64,000 nucleotides of DNA from Verrucomicrobiota bacterium (GCA_004293445.1 RDYP01000003.1:248001-312000); one strand, 5' to 3'; counted from the first letter of the stretch, positions 8,785-18,008 are shown. Translations and numbers: made by a program. Notes: generated from the letters alone by a model not told the origin.

Positions 8785-10005
8785 ATGATTCCCCAAAGGG
8801 CCCACTTCGTTCCGTCGGACCTTGTGGAGAACTCTCGCGAATCCCACTTTGACACTTCTTCTGTAAGCTGTTCAAATGCCTTCGTGATCACGCCCGTTCC
8901 ACGTTTTGTCGATTTCTTTGCAGGTAGCGGATTGGTCACGCAGGGTGTGAAGCACGCGTGTGTTCCACTATGGTCCAACGATATTTGCCCCAAAAAGGCC
9001 GCGATCTATCAGGCCAACCATGGGTCAGGACATTTCCGCCTCGGTTCCATTGAGCAAGTTCGTGGGGGTGAAATTCCAGTGTGTGATATCATCTGGGCCA
9101 GCTTTCCTTGCCAAGACCTCTCTCTCGCTGGAAAAATGGGTGGTCTCGCCGCCTCCCGAAGTGGCCTCTTCTGGGAATGGCTTAGAGTGCTTGATGAAAT
9201 GGTGGAGAAGCCAGCGGTCATTGCCTTAGAGAATGTAGTCGGGCTACTCTCGGCGAACGCCGGCAATGATTTCCGCATGCTGTATCATGCTTTGCGTGAA
9301 CGTTCCTATAAGGTCGGCCCTATGTTGCTCGACGCTCGGCACTGGGTTCCCCAGTCCCGGCCACGCGTGTTTATCGTGGCAGCGCGAAACCATGTTAATA
9401 CCTCTTATCTCGAAGACAACGGACCGAATTGGCTCCACGCTGATCCCGTCCGCAAGGCGATCGCGCCCTTGGATGATATTGTTTTCTGGTCGATGCCCCA
9501 CCCGAAAGCGCGCGCCAAGTCTCTTGGCGATCTGGTCGATTGGGACGCCCCGGTCTTTGAGCAGACTCGGGCCGAAGCCCTCTTCTCCATTATTGCTCCC
9601 AACCACCGCGAATTGCTCGACAAGCTTCCGCGTAATCAGCGCGCAGTCTTTCCTGGCTATCGTCGTACTCGGCATGGGAAGCAGGTTCTCGAACTTCGAT
9701 TCGATAATCTTTCCGGCTGCCTTCGTACTGCTGAAGGCGGTAGCAGTCGGCAATTTCTGATTCTTCATGATAAGGGTCACTGGTCAGCGCGCCTCATTAC
9801 TCCCCGCGAAGCTGCCCTTCTTATGGGGGCTCCAAGATCTTATAAGCTCTCGAGCTCGTACAATGAATCCTACAATGCTATGGGTGACGCGGTCGTGGTT
9901 CCGGTCGTAAAGCATTTGGTCGACCATCTCTTTATTCCTATTATCCAAACCGTCCATGATCACGGATCTTGCAAATCAGCTTCACAAGTTCGCCTCATCG
10001 CATAG
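8785..10005 (+). CDS. DNA (cytosine-5-)-methyltransferase
   Basis: The classic C5-methyltransferase motifs appear in order: motif I RFVDFFAGSGLVTQG, motif IV with the catalytic Cys in ASFPCQDLSLAG, motif VI IALENVVGLL, motif VIII QSRPRVFIVAAR, and motifs IX-X LMGAPRSYKLS and NAMGDAVVVPVV. About 406 residues from the only ATG; GTG at 8884 would start just before motif I and may be the true start. The target-recognition region lies between motifs VIII and IX, about residues 205-320; the target sequence cannot be predicted. The last 50 bases overlap the next gene in another frame. Base composition is clearly more AT-rich than the flanks, which suggests horizontal gain together with the DUF4928 gene. 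Confidence 0.92.
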   Translation: MIPQRAHFVPSDLVENSRESHFDTSSVSCSNAFVITPVPRFVDFFAGSGLVTQGVKHACVPLWSNDICPKKAAIYQANHGSGHFRLGSIEQVRGGEIPVCDIIWASFPCQDLSLAGKMGGLAASRSGLFWEWLRVLDEMVEKPAVIALENVVGLLSANAGNDFRMLYHALRERSYKVGPMLLDARHWVPQSRPRVFIVAARNHVNTSYLEDNGPNWLHADPVRKAIAPLDDIVFWSMPHPKARAKSLGDLVDWDAPVFEQTRAEALFSIIAPNHRELLDKLPRNQRAVFPGYRRTRHGKQVLELRFDNLSGCLRTAEGGSSRQFLILHDKGHWSARLITPREAALLMGAPRSYKLSSSYNESYNAMGDAVVVPVVKHLVDHLFIPIIQTVHDHGSCKSASQVRLIA

Positions 10006-10891
10006 GTTTCTTGGAAACAAAGGACCACTCTGTGTAGCACTGGTCATTACTCGTGCCGCGATCAAAAGCGGTATTCCGCTCGATTCTTCAAAGCTTGTAA
10101 CTGCTGCCCAAGGGCAGGTTCTGGGTCTTGGTAAATCAGCCGTTCAAGCGATCCTTGCAGATTACGGAATCACTAAAGTATTGGCCGCTGAGGGAGGTCG
10201 TACTAGCCGGGGTAGTATGGGCAACATGCAGGACTATGTGGTATTCCTCAATGGTCTCGCTAAAGATAAAAAACTTGACCTTTACGCTATCGAATTGTGG
10301 TGGGCAGATCGGGTTCGCGACTATTTTGAATCATCACCTCTCAAGTTAAAAGTCGATACCGGTTCTTCGATAAAGACTTGCATTTCTGGTATTTTTGACG
10401 AAGCGAAAAAACGCCAAAGTGAGAACCGAGGCTCAACAGTTCTCGGTGCTGTGATGCAGCATTTAGTCGGAGCAAAGTTGGAGGTTTTGTATCCAGATCA
10501 AACCATCCAGCATAGTGGCTATTCTGTGGCTGACTCGCCGACCGGTCGCGCTGGTGATTTTCAGATCGGAGACTGCGTTATCCATGTCACCACTGCGCCG
10601 GGAGCTTCATTGATTCAAAAGTGCTCCGACAATTTGGATCGGGGACTTCGTCCCCTTGTCGTATCAACGCATGCGGGCGCGGCACTGGCTGAAACATTAG
10701 CCGATGAGCAAGGTATCAGTCGACGGGTTGAAGTTCTTGATATCACTCAGTTCCTAGTTGCCAATATGCTTGAATGGACGGGGTTCAACGGCGGTCAGCG
10801 GCGTGACACCTTTGGGGAGCTCGTAAATCGTTACAATTTAATTGTCGAAAGGTGTGAAACGGATCCAAGTTTGAAAATCGAGGTCGCGTAA
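9956..10891 (+). CDS. DUF4928-family protein, probable type II restriction endonuclease partner
   Basis: A 311-residue protein overlapping the methyltransferase by 50 bases. The C-terminal half carries the features I associate with DUF4928: GRAGDFQIGDCVIHVTTAP, then IQKCSDNLDRGLRPLVV and a terminal helix. This family commonly sits beside cytosine methyltransferases. The D-x(n)-HVT arrangement could be a diverged PD-(D/E)xK nuclease core (D in GDF, beta strand VIHVT), but the usual ExK lysine is not evident. It is therefore most likely the cognate endonuclease, by context and family. AT-rich composition matches the methyltransferase. Confidence 0.72.
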   Translation: MITDLANQLHKFASSHRFLGNKGPLCVALVITRAAIKSGIPLDSSKLVTAAQGQVLGLGKSAVQAILADYGITKVLAAEGGRTSRGSMGNMQDYVVFLNGLAKDKKLDLYAIELWWADRVRDYFESSPLKLKVDTGSSIKTCISGIFDEAKKRQSENRGSTVLGAVMQHLVGAKLEVLYPDQTIQHSGYSVADSPTGRAGDFQIGDCVIHVTTAPGASLIQKCSDNLDRGLRPLVVSTHAGAALAETLADEQGISRRVEVLDITQFLVANMLEWTGFNGGQRRDTFGELVNRYNLIVERCETDPSLKIEVA

Positions 10892-11119
10892 TCATTTTTT
10901 ATTAATTTGTGCTTCTAATCTTCGAATTTGGATGTCGGGGCAAGCGCCTCACCTTGTTGGTTTTGAATAAATATTGGGCTTCGAATTCCGTGATCTCTGT
11001 GCGGATTGCACCCTTCTTCAGGCTGTTGCTAAGGTGGGGTGCGATGTGAGGGCAGAAAATTTTTCCATCGTATTTGCTGCACCGATAGTAAAAATTGACT
11101 CGTGAAGATTTTTTCTCCC
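10892..11119. other. AT-rich right flank of the restriction-modification insert
   Basis: No convincing gene is present. A minus-strand frame across this interval (10902-11189) gives a peptide with no domain signal, and it overlaps the aminopeptidase start. Composition stays AT-rich until about 11150, so the right boundary of the insert probably lies just before the aminopeptidase leader. Confidence 0.5.
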
Positions 11120-11153
11120 AACTTGGCACTTGGAACTTTCTGCTCGGAACTCT
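11120..11153 (+). repeat. TTGGCACTT-type short repeat in the leader of the M29 aminopeptidase gene
   Basis: It reads AACTTGGCACTTGGAACTTT followed by a degenerate third unit (CTCGGAACTCT), 13-46 bases before the ATG at 11166. Orientation and distance match the copies before coaC and purN. Confidence 0.65.
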
Positions 11154-11165
11154 AGCGCTAGGGCC

Positions 11166-12266
11166 ATGCACGATCCCCGCGTTGATCAACTCGCCCGCCA
11201 GCTCGTCCGCTACTCGACCTCGCTGAAGAAGGGTGAAAAGGTGCTGCTCGATCTCTACGATGTGCCGGATGCGATCGGTCTGGCGCTGGTCCGCGAGGCA
11301 CGTGCCAAGGGCGCGCTGCCGTTTTTACGGCTGCAAAGTTCGCGACTGACTCGTGAGATGCTGAAGGGTGCGGAAGACGCCCAGTATCAGCTCATGGCGA
11401 AGCACCTGCTGGCCGAGATGAAAGACATGGATGCTTACATCGCGGTCCGCGGCAGCCACAACATCGCGGAAAGCAGCGACGTTCCGGCCGCGAGGATGAA
11501 GTCGGCCATGAAGCACCTGCGCGGGGTGATCGATTGGCGGGTGAAGAAGACCAAGTGGTGCGTCCTGCGCTGGCCGACGCCATCGATGGCCCAGCAGGCG
11601 GGGATGAGCACCGAAGCCTTCGAAGATTTTTACTTCGAGGTCTGTCTGGTCGATTACAAGGCACTGGTTCCCGCAGCCACCGCCCTGAAGAAATTGATGG
11701 ATGCAACCGACAAGGTCCAGATCACCGGGCCGGGCACCAATCTGAATTTCTCGATCAAGAACATCCCGGCGGTGGTTTGCGCCGGGACTCACAACATCCC
11801 CGATGGTGAAGTCTTCACCGCGCCGGTGCGCGATTCGGTGGAAGGGGTGATTTCTTACAACGCTCCGACCATCTATCAGGGCATTCCCTTTGACTCGATC
11901 GTGCTGACTTTCGAGAAGGGCCGGATTGTCAAAGCCGAGTCGCCGGGCAAGACCAAGGAGATCAATAGAATCCTCGATAGCGATGAAGGCGCCCGCTACA
12001 TCGGCGAGTTCGCCTTAGGCTATAACGCAGCGATCAAGCAGCCGATGCGCGATATCCTTTTCGACGAGAAGATCGGTGGATCCTTCCACTTCACTCCGGG
12101 CCAAGCCTATGAGGCGGCCGACAACGGCAACCGTTCACAGGTCCATTGGGATATGGTGAACATCCAGCGCAAGGACTACGGCGGCGGCGAGATCCGCTTC
12201 GACGGCAAGCTGGTCCGCAAGGACGGGATCTTCCTGCCGAAGTCGCTCGCCAAGCTCAATGGCTGA
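11166..12266 (+). CDS. M29-family metallo-aminopeptidase (AmpS/PepS type)
   Basis: A 366-residue cytoplasmic aminopeptidase. M29 hallmarks are present: [10 protein letters not shown], the metal-binding [10 protein letters not shown] glutamate, a second Glu in [10 protein letters not shown]-type context, His in [12 protein letters not shown], and HWDMV with the last His/Asp ligands. It ends with a [12 protein letters not shown] strand typical of the family. The ATG at 11166 follows the repeat leader described at 11120-11153. It marks the return to high-GC host sequence after the restriction-modification insert. Confidence 0.9.
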   Translation: MHDPRVDQLARQLVRYSTSLKKGEKVLLDLYDVPDAIGLALVREARAKGALPFLRLQSSRLTREMLKGAEDAQYQLMAKHLLAEMKDMDAYIAVRGSHNIAESSDVPAARMKSAMKHLRGVIDWRVKKTKWCVLRWPTPSMAQQAGMSTEAFEDFYFEVCLVDYKALVPAATALKKLMDATDKVQITGPGTNLNFSIKNIPAVVCAGTHNIPDGEVFTAPVRDSVEGVISYNAPTIYQGIPFDSIVLTFEKGRIVKAESPGKTKEINRILDSDEGARYIGEFALGYNAAIKQPMRDILFDEKIGGSFHFTPGQAYEAADNGNRSQVHWDMVNIQRKDYGGGEIRFDGKLVRKDGIFLPKSLAKLNG

Positions 12267-12282
12267 GCGCGAAGGCGTCCAT

Positions 12283-12627
12283 TCAGCCCAGCGGCTTCAG
12301 CAAGTAACCGGCGACCCAGCCCTGCTGTCCGGCGGCATTGCGGCACCAGTGCCAGCCGTGGATTTGTTTGAGCGACTCGAGCTCGTCGCCCCGGCGGATG
12401 ACCAGAGTGGTGGGATCGAAGGCTTCGATCGCCGCATAACGTCCCTCGCCCAGTGGCTCGAGGATGCTCTCAGGGACGTAGCCGTCGCGATCGTCATCGC
12501 CCACAGCCCACACCCAGCCGGGCCAGGCGCGGTCGACTGGTCCGACGCTGACCTCGTCGCCCGGCGACAGGTGGAGCGGGTGGCTGTCCTTTTCCTCGTA
12601 GTCGGCGTTGGCAGTGAAGCGTGGCAT
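12283..12627 (-). CDS. Small protein with two SH3-like domains
   Basis: A 114-residue protein consisting of two consecutive bacterial SH3-like barrels. The first runs about residues 5-55 (ADYEEKD, LHLSPGDEVSVG, WPGWVWAV, GYVPESIL). The second runs 63-113 (IEAFDPTTLVIRRGDELE, GWHWCRNAAGQQGWVAGYLL). No signal peptide, so a cytoplasmic protein- or ligand-binding role is inferred. Start ATG is at 12627; longer frames to 12864 run antisense into recQ and look spurious. It is divergent from recQ with a gap of about 100 bases. Confidence 0.8.
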   Translation of the reverse strand: MPRFTANADYEEKDSHPLHLSPGDEVSVGPVDRAWPGWVWAVGDDDRDGYVPESILEPLGEGRYAAIEAFDPTTLVIRRGDELESLKQIHGWHWCRNAAGQQGWVAGYLLKPLG

Positions 12628-12727
12628 GGGCGGAGCATGCGATGGGCCGGGAGGGATCGGCAAGCGGAACGAAGGCGGAGACGATCGCGCGCTTGCACCC
12701 GGGACGACGGCGCGCCTTTGTTCGGGC

Positions 12728-14644
12728 GTGCCCGACGACTCGCTCACCGAATTGCTCCGCGAACGCTTCGGCCACGATGGATTCCGCGGCGGACAGCGCG
12801 CGGTGGTCGATGGCTTGCTCGATGGTCGCTCGATGCTGGCAGTCTTTCCGACCGGCGGTGGCAAGTCGCTGTGTTATCAATTGCCGGCCCTCCTGTTGGA
12901 CGGGATCACCTTGGTGGTGTCGCCGTTGATCGCCTTGATGAAGGATCAGGTTGATGCCTTGCGCGCGAAGGGCATCGCGGCCGCGCGGCTGGATTCCACG
13001 CTTGCTCGTGAGGACTACGAGCAGGTCATGGCGGCCTTGGATGACGCCTCGCTGAAATTGCTCTACGTCGCGCCGGAGCGGCTGTCGAACGAGGGCTTCC
13101 GCGCACGTTTGAAGAAGTTGCGGATCGCGCTGGTGGCCATCGATGAGGCGCACTGCATTTCCGAATGGGGTCACAATTTCCGGCCCGATTATCTGAAGCT
13201 GGCAAAGCTGTGTCGTGACCTGAAAGTCCCACGCGTCCTGTGCCTGACCGCCACCGCCACTCCGTCCGTGGCGAAGGACATCCGCAGGGGGTTCCGGATC
13301 GCGGCTGCGGATGAGATCAGGCTCAGCTTTCACCGGCCGAACCTTGATTTGAAAGTCAGCCCGCTCGCGGCTGCGGAGCGCAAGCCGCACTTGCTGGCCC
13401 GCCTGCGGGAAAGCGAGGGCGCGGCGGTGGTCTATGTCACGCTCCAGCACACGGCGGAGGAAGTCGCGACTTATCTCCAGAAGCACGGCATCGCCGCGCG
13501 GGCTTACCATGCCGGGCTGCCGGACGAGTTTCGCGCCTCCGCCCAGGAGGACTTCATGGCCGGGCGAACGCGGGTCATCGTCGCGACCATCGCCTTTGGC
13601 ATGGGCATCGATAAGTCCGACATCCGGGCGGTCTATCACTACAATCTGCCGAAGAGCCTCGAGAACTACACCCAGGAAACCGGTCGGGCGGGACGCGACG
13701 GCGCGCTCTCGTCCTGCGAGCTGCTGGCCTGCGGCGACGACCTTGTGACGCTCGAGAACTTCATTCACGGCGACACACCCTCGCCCACCGCCACTCGTCA
13801 TTTCGTTGACCACGTGCTGAGGCTGGGCCGGGACTTCGATATCTCGCCGTACGAGTTGTCGACGGTCAATGATATCCGTCCCTTGGTGATTTCGACCTTG
13901 TTGACTTACCTCGAACTGGAAGGCGTGATCGAGGCCACGCGGATGTTTTGGGCGACCTATCAGGTGAAGTTGTTGCGCGACTTTGAGCGGGTGCTGGCCG
14001 GTTACGACGCCCGGCGCAAGGCCTTCTTGCGGAAGATCTTCGCGGCGGCGAAGGACGGCTGGAGTTGGAAGAATTTCAGCATCGCCGACGTCGCCGCGCA
14101 GACGGGAGAGGACCCGACGAAAATCGTCACCGCTCTCACTTGGCTGGAAGAAGCGGGCGATGTTGTCTTGAAGAAATCGGGCATTCGCCAGGGCTATCGG
14201 ATTCGTAAGGACCCCGGTGACTTGCGGGAATTGGCCGAGCGGCTCGATGTGCAGTTCCGACGGCGCGAGAGCGCTGATCTGGAACGGTTGGCCGAAGTCG
14301 TCGAGCTCGCCGGGCAAAAGCGTTGCCTCACCGGCTTCGTCACCGCGCACTTCGGGGAGAAGCTCGCGGCTCCCTGCGGCCACTGCGACCGCTGCCGTGG
14401 GGTCGCGCCCTCACCGCTGCCGCGGACCCGCCAGCCCGATCCTTCGCAGGATGAACTGCGGGCGATCCGTGCCTTGCGCGACGAGGGTCATGCGGCACTG
14501 AAGACACCGCGTCAGCTGGCGCGTTTCCTGTGTGGCATCGGTAGCCCGGCCGTGACTCGGGCGCGGCTGAGTCGCCACGACGCCTTCGGTCTCCTCGAAC
14601 GCCTGCCCTTCGCCGCCGTGCTGGACTTGGCGGAGAGCTGCTGA
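12728..14644 (+). CDS. recQ: RecQ-family ATP-dependent DNA helicase with atypical C-terminal order
   Basis: A 638-residue 3'-5' DNA helicase. Motif 0/Walker A region GFRGGQRAV...FPTGGGKSLCYQLP, DEAHCISEWGHNFRPDY (motif II), CLTATATP (III), and QETGRAGRDG (VI) are all intact. After the two RecA-like domains comes a winged-helix-like stretch (SPYELSTVNDIRPLVISTLLTYLELEGVIE). A four-Cys zinc element (KRCLTGFVTAHFGE...PCGHCDRC) lies only near residues 530-560. In classical RecQ the zinc element precedes the winged helix. The C-terminus lacks a standard HRDC domain and ends in a short helical TPRQLARFLCGIGSP region. GTG at 12728 was chosen because upstream residues are low complexity and antisense to the SH3 gene promoter. 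Confidence 0.88.
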   Translation: MPDDSLTELLRERFGHDGFRGGQRAVVDGLLDGRSMLAVFPTGGGKSLCYQLPALLLDGITLVVSPLIALMKDQVDALRAKGIAAARLDSTLAREDYEQVMAALDDASLKLLYVAPERLSNEGFRARLKKLRIALVAIDEAHCISEWGHNFRPDYLKLAKLCRDLKVPRVLCLTATATPSVAKDIRRGFRIAAADEIRLSFHRPNLDLKVSPLAAAERKPHLLARLRESEGAAVVYVTLQHTAEEVATYLQKHGIAARAYHAGLPDEFRASAQEDFMAGRTRVIVATIAFGMGIDKSDIRAVYHYNLPKSLENYTQETGRAGRDGALSSCELLACGDDLVTLENFIHGDTPSPTATRHFVDHVLRLGRDFDISPYELSTVNDIRPLVISTLLTYLELEGVIEATRMFWATYQVKLLRDFERVLAGYDARRKAFLRKIFAAAKDGWSWKNFSIADVAAQTGEDPTKIVTALTWLEEAGDVVLKKSGIRQGYRIRKDPGDLRELAERLDVQFRRRESADLERLAEVVELAGQKRCLTGFVTAHFGEKLAAPCGHCDRCRGVAPSPLPRTRQPDPSQDELRAIRALRDEGHAALKTPRQLARFLCGIGSPAVTRARLSRHDAFGLLERLPFAAVLDLAESC

Positions 14645-14742
14645 AGAAAAGGTGCTGCGACCTGCTCTCGCCGCCCGGTCTTTCGCGGGCCACGGATTGA
14701 CGGACGACGCGGACCCGGCATGGTGGGCCGACGATTTTCCTC

Positions 14743-15648
14743 ATGCGCGACGCTCCTCTGACTCTCGACGATCTCTCCTCCCGCGAACGACTCGATGCCG
14801 GCCACGACAAGCCGGCGCGGCTGGCGGTGATCGGCTGCCCGGTGGCTCATTCCGCCTCGCCGCGGATGCACCAGCCTGCGCTCGACGAGGCGGGGATCGA
14901 TGCCCGCTACATCAAGCTCCACGTCGAGCCCGGCGAGGTGGCCACGGCTTTCGCCCGGATGCGTGAGCTGGGGTTCATCGGCTGCAATGTCACCGTGCCG
15001 CACAAGTTCGAGGCGATGGCCGCCTGCAGTGTGGTCGATCCCGCCGCCGTCGAGATGGGTGCGGTCAATACCGTGCGCTTCGAGGAGTCGGCGACGCGTG
15101 GCTTCAATACCGACGGCCCCGGCTTCGAAGCCGCGGTGGTCGAGGCTTTCGCCATTCCGCTGGCCGGGCAGGATGTCCTGATCGCCGGCGCCGGGGGCGG
15201 TGCCGGTGGCGCGCTCGCCGCGCATTGCGCCCGCGCCGGGGTGCGGCGGCTCATTCTGGCAAACCGCAGCTTGGACAAAATCGTGGCCCTCGCCCGTTGG
15301 ATCGAGGGCCATCACCCCGGTCTGACGATTGATACCTTTCGCCTCGACGATCCCCTGTTGCCCGACATCGCGCGGACCTGTGGGCTGCTGGTCAATACCA
15401 GTTCGGTCGGCTTGAAGGCGGACGATCCCTCACCGCTGGCTGCCACCTGTTTCGGCGTCGGGCAGAGGGTCTTCGACACCATCTATCAGCCACCGGTCAC
15501 CGCTTTTCTCGCTGCGGCGGAGTCGGCGGGTGCGATCACCGCGAATGGCGCGTCGATGCTGCTCCACCAAGGCGTCCACGCCTTCCGTCTCTGGTTTCCT
15601 GGAAGCGAGCCGACCGCTGCGATGCGCCGCGGGCTGGCCAGCGCCTAG
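14743..15648 (+). CDS. aroE: Shikimate dehydrogenase
   Basis: A 301-residue enzyme reducing 3-dehydroshikimate with NADPH. The substrate site (GCPVAHSASPRMHQ), catalytic Lys in NVTVPHK, catalytic Asp in GFNTDGPGF, nucleotide-binding GAGGGAGGALA and NRS loop, and the terminal NGASMLLHQGVHAF segment are all present. An extra N-terminal arm of about 25 residues precedes the domain. The stop overlaps by 4 bases the stop of the converging hypothetical gene at 15645. Confidence 0.93.
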   Translation: MRDAPLTLDDLSSRERLDAGHDKPARLAVIGCPVAHSASPRMHQPALDEAGIDARYIKLHVEPGEVATAFARMRELGFIGCNVTVPHKFEAMAACSVVDPAAVEMGAVNTVRFEESATRGFNTDGPGFEAAVVEAFAIPLAGQDVLIAGAGGGAGGALAAHCARAGVRRLILANRSLDKIVALARWIEGHHPGLTIDTFRLDDPLLPDIARTCGLLVNTSSVGLKADDPSPLAATCFGVGQRVFDTIYQPPVTAFLAAAESAGAITANGASMLLHQGVHAFRLWFPGSEPTAAMRRGLASA

Positions 15649-16739
15649 TCCTTCGCACGCGGGGTTTCCGCCTTACGCGTCGGCAGCCGCAGCCAGTGGC
15701 AATCGTAGAGTTCGCCGATTTGGAAAACACGTTCGTCCTCGCCTTCGCGGGTGACCAGGACGTGAACGCGAATCATGTCCGTCGGATCGCCTGCGACCGC
15801 CCTGCTGCCGAAGGCTCCAAGCCCCTTCGCGCGATCCTCGAAAGCCTGCGCGAGCCTCCGGCCCATGGGCGACTGTCGTTTGACCCGGATCTCAGGTGAC
15901 GGTGCGATTGCCTGCTCCGGATAGCCGGAACGCGGTGAGTAAAGCACCAGCCCCATGAATTCGGCATCCCGACCCTTCGCGCCGACCCGCTCCCGCGCGA
16001 GCAGTCGGAAATCCCCGCGGCCCTTTCCGCGCCCGGCGAGAAACAGCGGCCACGACTCGCTGCCCGCGTGAACGTAGTGGTCCCAGTCGATCTTCCACTC
16101 ATCGGATTCCTTGAAAAAGACCGCCTCGACCCGCTCGTTCTCGCCCAAGCGCCAGCGGGTTTCGATCGCCCTCCCGGCAGGCGTGTGCAGCACGTCGTAG
16201 AACTCGTTTTCTAGCTTCGCCGTGGACGGGAAAATCGGAGTGAACTGCTGGAAGCGCGCCATGCGGCGCACCGTCTCATCTGCTCCCAGTACGTGCGGCG
16301 AGCGACCGCCGATATCGGAGGCCGCAAGGAAGCGCGCCAAACGCTCGCCGCAGCGATCCAGCTCATCCTGGATCAATCGGTAATCTTCCTCCTTGAGCTC
16401 GCCGATCATGCCGGGCCGCTCCGGCTCGATCGATGGCTTTTGATCCTCGTCTCTGTCGGACATCGTGATCGCCACTACGGCCAGTAGGAAAAACCAGAGC
16501 GACACGGAGATGATCAAGTTCCTCGATTTGCGGCTGCGGTGTTTTGACAGAGGCTTGTCCGATGCGTGCTTGCGGGTTCTTTGGCGCATGCGGACGGGCG
16601 GTCGTGCTTCGTGCGACTCCTCGCCTGTGGGGTCCTGCCCGCAGTCGGGGCAGTGTCCGCGCAGCTCGGGCCGCGGGTTCGCTTTGAATAGGGAACCGCA
16701 GCGAGTGCAGTGGTACCAGGCGCCGGATGGATCGCTCAC
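15645..16739 (-). CDS. Zinc-ribbon-headed single-span membrane protein of unknown function
   Basis: A 364-residue protein with GTG start. The N-terminus has a zinc ribbon (YHCTRCGSLFKANPRP...GHCPDCGQDP), then a basic linker and one transmembrane segment (NLIISVSLWFFLLAVVAIT, about residues 75-94). The extracytoplasmic domain includes EWKIDWDHYVHAGSESW. The neighbour immediately upstream (16749-17855, 9 bases away) has the same layout of long cytoplasmic head, one helix and a domain with an LDWEASF strand, so the two may be diverged paralogues in one operon. Function unknown. Confidence 0.75.
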   Translation of the reverse strand: MSDPSGAWYHCTRCGSLFKANPRPELRGHCPDCGQDPTGEESHEARPPVRMRQRTRKHASDKPLSKHRSRKSRNLIISVSLWFFLLAVVAITMSDRDEDQKPSIEPERPGMIGELKEEDYRLIQDELDRCGERLARFLAASDIGGRSPHVLGADETVRRMARFQQFTPIFPSTAKLENEFYDVLHTPAGRAIETRWRLGENERVEAVFFKESDEWKIDWDHYVHAGSESWPLFLAGRGKGRGDFRLLARERVGAKGRDAEFMGLVLYSPRSGYPEQAIAPSPEIRVKRQSPMGRRLAQAFEDRAKGLGAFGSRAVAGDPTDMIRVHVLVTREGEDERVFQIGELYDCHWLRLPTRKAETPRAKD

Positions 16740-16748
16740 GGCCTTTTG

Positions 16749-17855
16749 CTAAGGGCTGACCCAGCCTTTGTGAAGCATCTCCGTGATCATGAAACACTTC
16801 GCCCCTCCCTCGACCGGACCTGAGATGCGGAGGGTTGCCCGGGCTTCCTCGTCTTGCTTCAGCAGCACCGATCCCTCGTTGAACTCTTCCACCAGCGCGG
16901 CCGCCACGGGCGAATCCAGTGGAGCATAGGCCCAGATGTAATGTTCGCCGGATGGATCCAGCAGTTGATACGAACGGAAACGATCCTCCGGAAATGCCCG
17001 CGAAAAGTAGGTCGCCGGTCGCACCAAGGAGCGGAGCAGGCCGCCCTCCGTCGACCCATCATCCGCCAGCTCGCTGATTTGCACTTCTCCGACCGCGAAG
17101 CTGGCTTCCCAGTCGAGCACCAGCTTGCCGTTTTCTTGAACGAAGCGGAGCTGGAAAGGACTGAAATCGCCGCGATGTCCGTCGATGCAGACCACCAGTC
17201 GCGGTTCGGTCCTGATGTAGCTGACGGGATCTTCGCCCGGGGCGAAGGCGGGATTGCTTCCCCAAGGCCGCCAAAGCCGCCGCATCTGCTCTTTGACCCG
17301 CTGCGAGTCGCGGACCCGGCGCAGTGCTTGCTCCATCGAGTTGGCCGCCGCGAAGCGCGTCATCACCTTTTCCGCCTCAGCGATCAGTTCGCCGGAATTG
17401 GCCACGAAGTATTCGCTCCGCTCGTCGAGTCGCTTCTCTTCTTCGAAACGAAAGGCGGCTTGGTCTGGTTCGGCTTCCGGTGCCTTGCGGGCAAGCAGGA
17501 CCGCCGCGACCGCCGCCACGGTGAGCACGGCGGACGCCACCGACATCCAGCCGGTCCACTGGCCTAGTCCCCACTTTTTCTTTTGCCTCTCCAGCACCAC
17601 TTCGGGTTCGGCCGGGCCGACTTCGCTCATCGGGCGCGCCTTCAGCGGCTCGGCTTCGGCGACGGCTTCCAAGCGATGGATGTCGTCCGCGACCGCAGAC
17701 TCCCCGGCCTCGTTGCCGCCGATTCTCAGGCCGATCTCCAAGCCCCCGTCTGCTCCGCTCTCCGATGTGAAAGATCGGCTGCCGATCACCCGGACCTCGA
17801 ACCCTTGCTGACCACCACCGTCGCCGGCAATTTTCTTTCGTTTCTGCGGAAGCAT
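16749..17855 (-). CDS. Single-span membrane protein of unknown function, possible paralogue of its downstream neighbour
   Basis: A 368-residue protein. An acidic cytoplasmic N-terminal region of about 120 residues is followed by a transmembrane helix (WMSVASAVLTVAAVAAVLLA), a charged helical segment and a beta-rich C-terminal domain (PRLVVCIDGHRGDF, GKLVLDWEASFAVGE, HYIWAYAPLDSPVA). The last block resembles the equivalent part of the 15645-16739 product. No family recognised. Start ATG at 17855. Confidence 0.72.
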   Translation of the reverse strand: MLPQKRKKIAGDGGGQQGFEVRVIGSRSFTSESGADGGLEIGLRIGGNEAGESAVADDIHRLEAVAEAEPLKARPMSEVGPAEPEVVLERQKKKWGLGQWTGWMSVASAVLTVAAVAAVLLARKAPEAEPDQAAFRFEEEKRLDERSEYFVANSGELIAEAEKVMTRFAAANSMEQALRRVRDSQRVKEQMRRLWRPWGSNPAFAPGEDPVSYIRTEPRLVVCIDGHRGDFSPFQLRFVQENGKLVLDWEASFAVGEVQISELADDGSTEGGLLRSLVRPATYFSRAFPEDRFRSYQLLDPSGEHYIWAYAPLDSPVAAALVEEFNEGSVLLKQDEEARATLRISGPVEGGAKCFMITEMLHKGWVSP

Positions 17856-18008
17856 TTTCCTCAGGCGAAGCTGTCACCGGGAAACTTTCATCGCAAGCTT
17901 TAGAAAATCGCAGCCGATTGATCCTCAGGCAGCCGTCGCCAAGTTCCTGGCGCCCGCCCGCGGATTCCTCATGGCGCCGGCCACCTGCTCGTGTTAGAAA
18001 GCGGCTCG

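Noticed and set aside
10902-11189. 95-codon leftward frame after the DUF4928 gene
   Set aside because: It overlaps the aminopeptidase leader and start, has no domain or clear start signal, and lies in AT-rich spacer.
12494-14383. Long leftward open frame opposite recQ
   Set aside because: Antisense to intact helicase motifs; the translation shows no recognisable domain and is dominated by charged and Gly residues.
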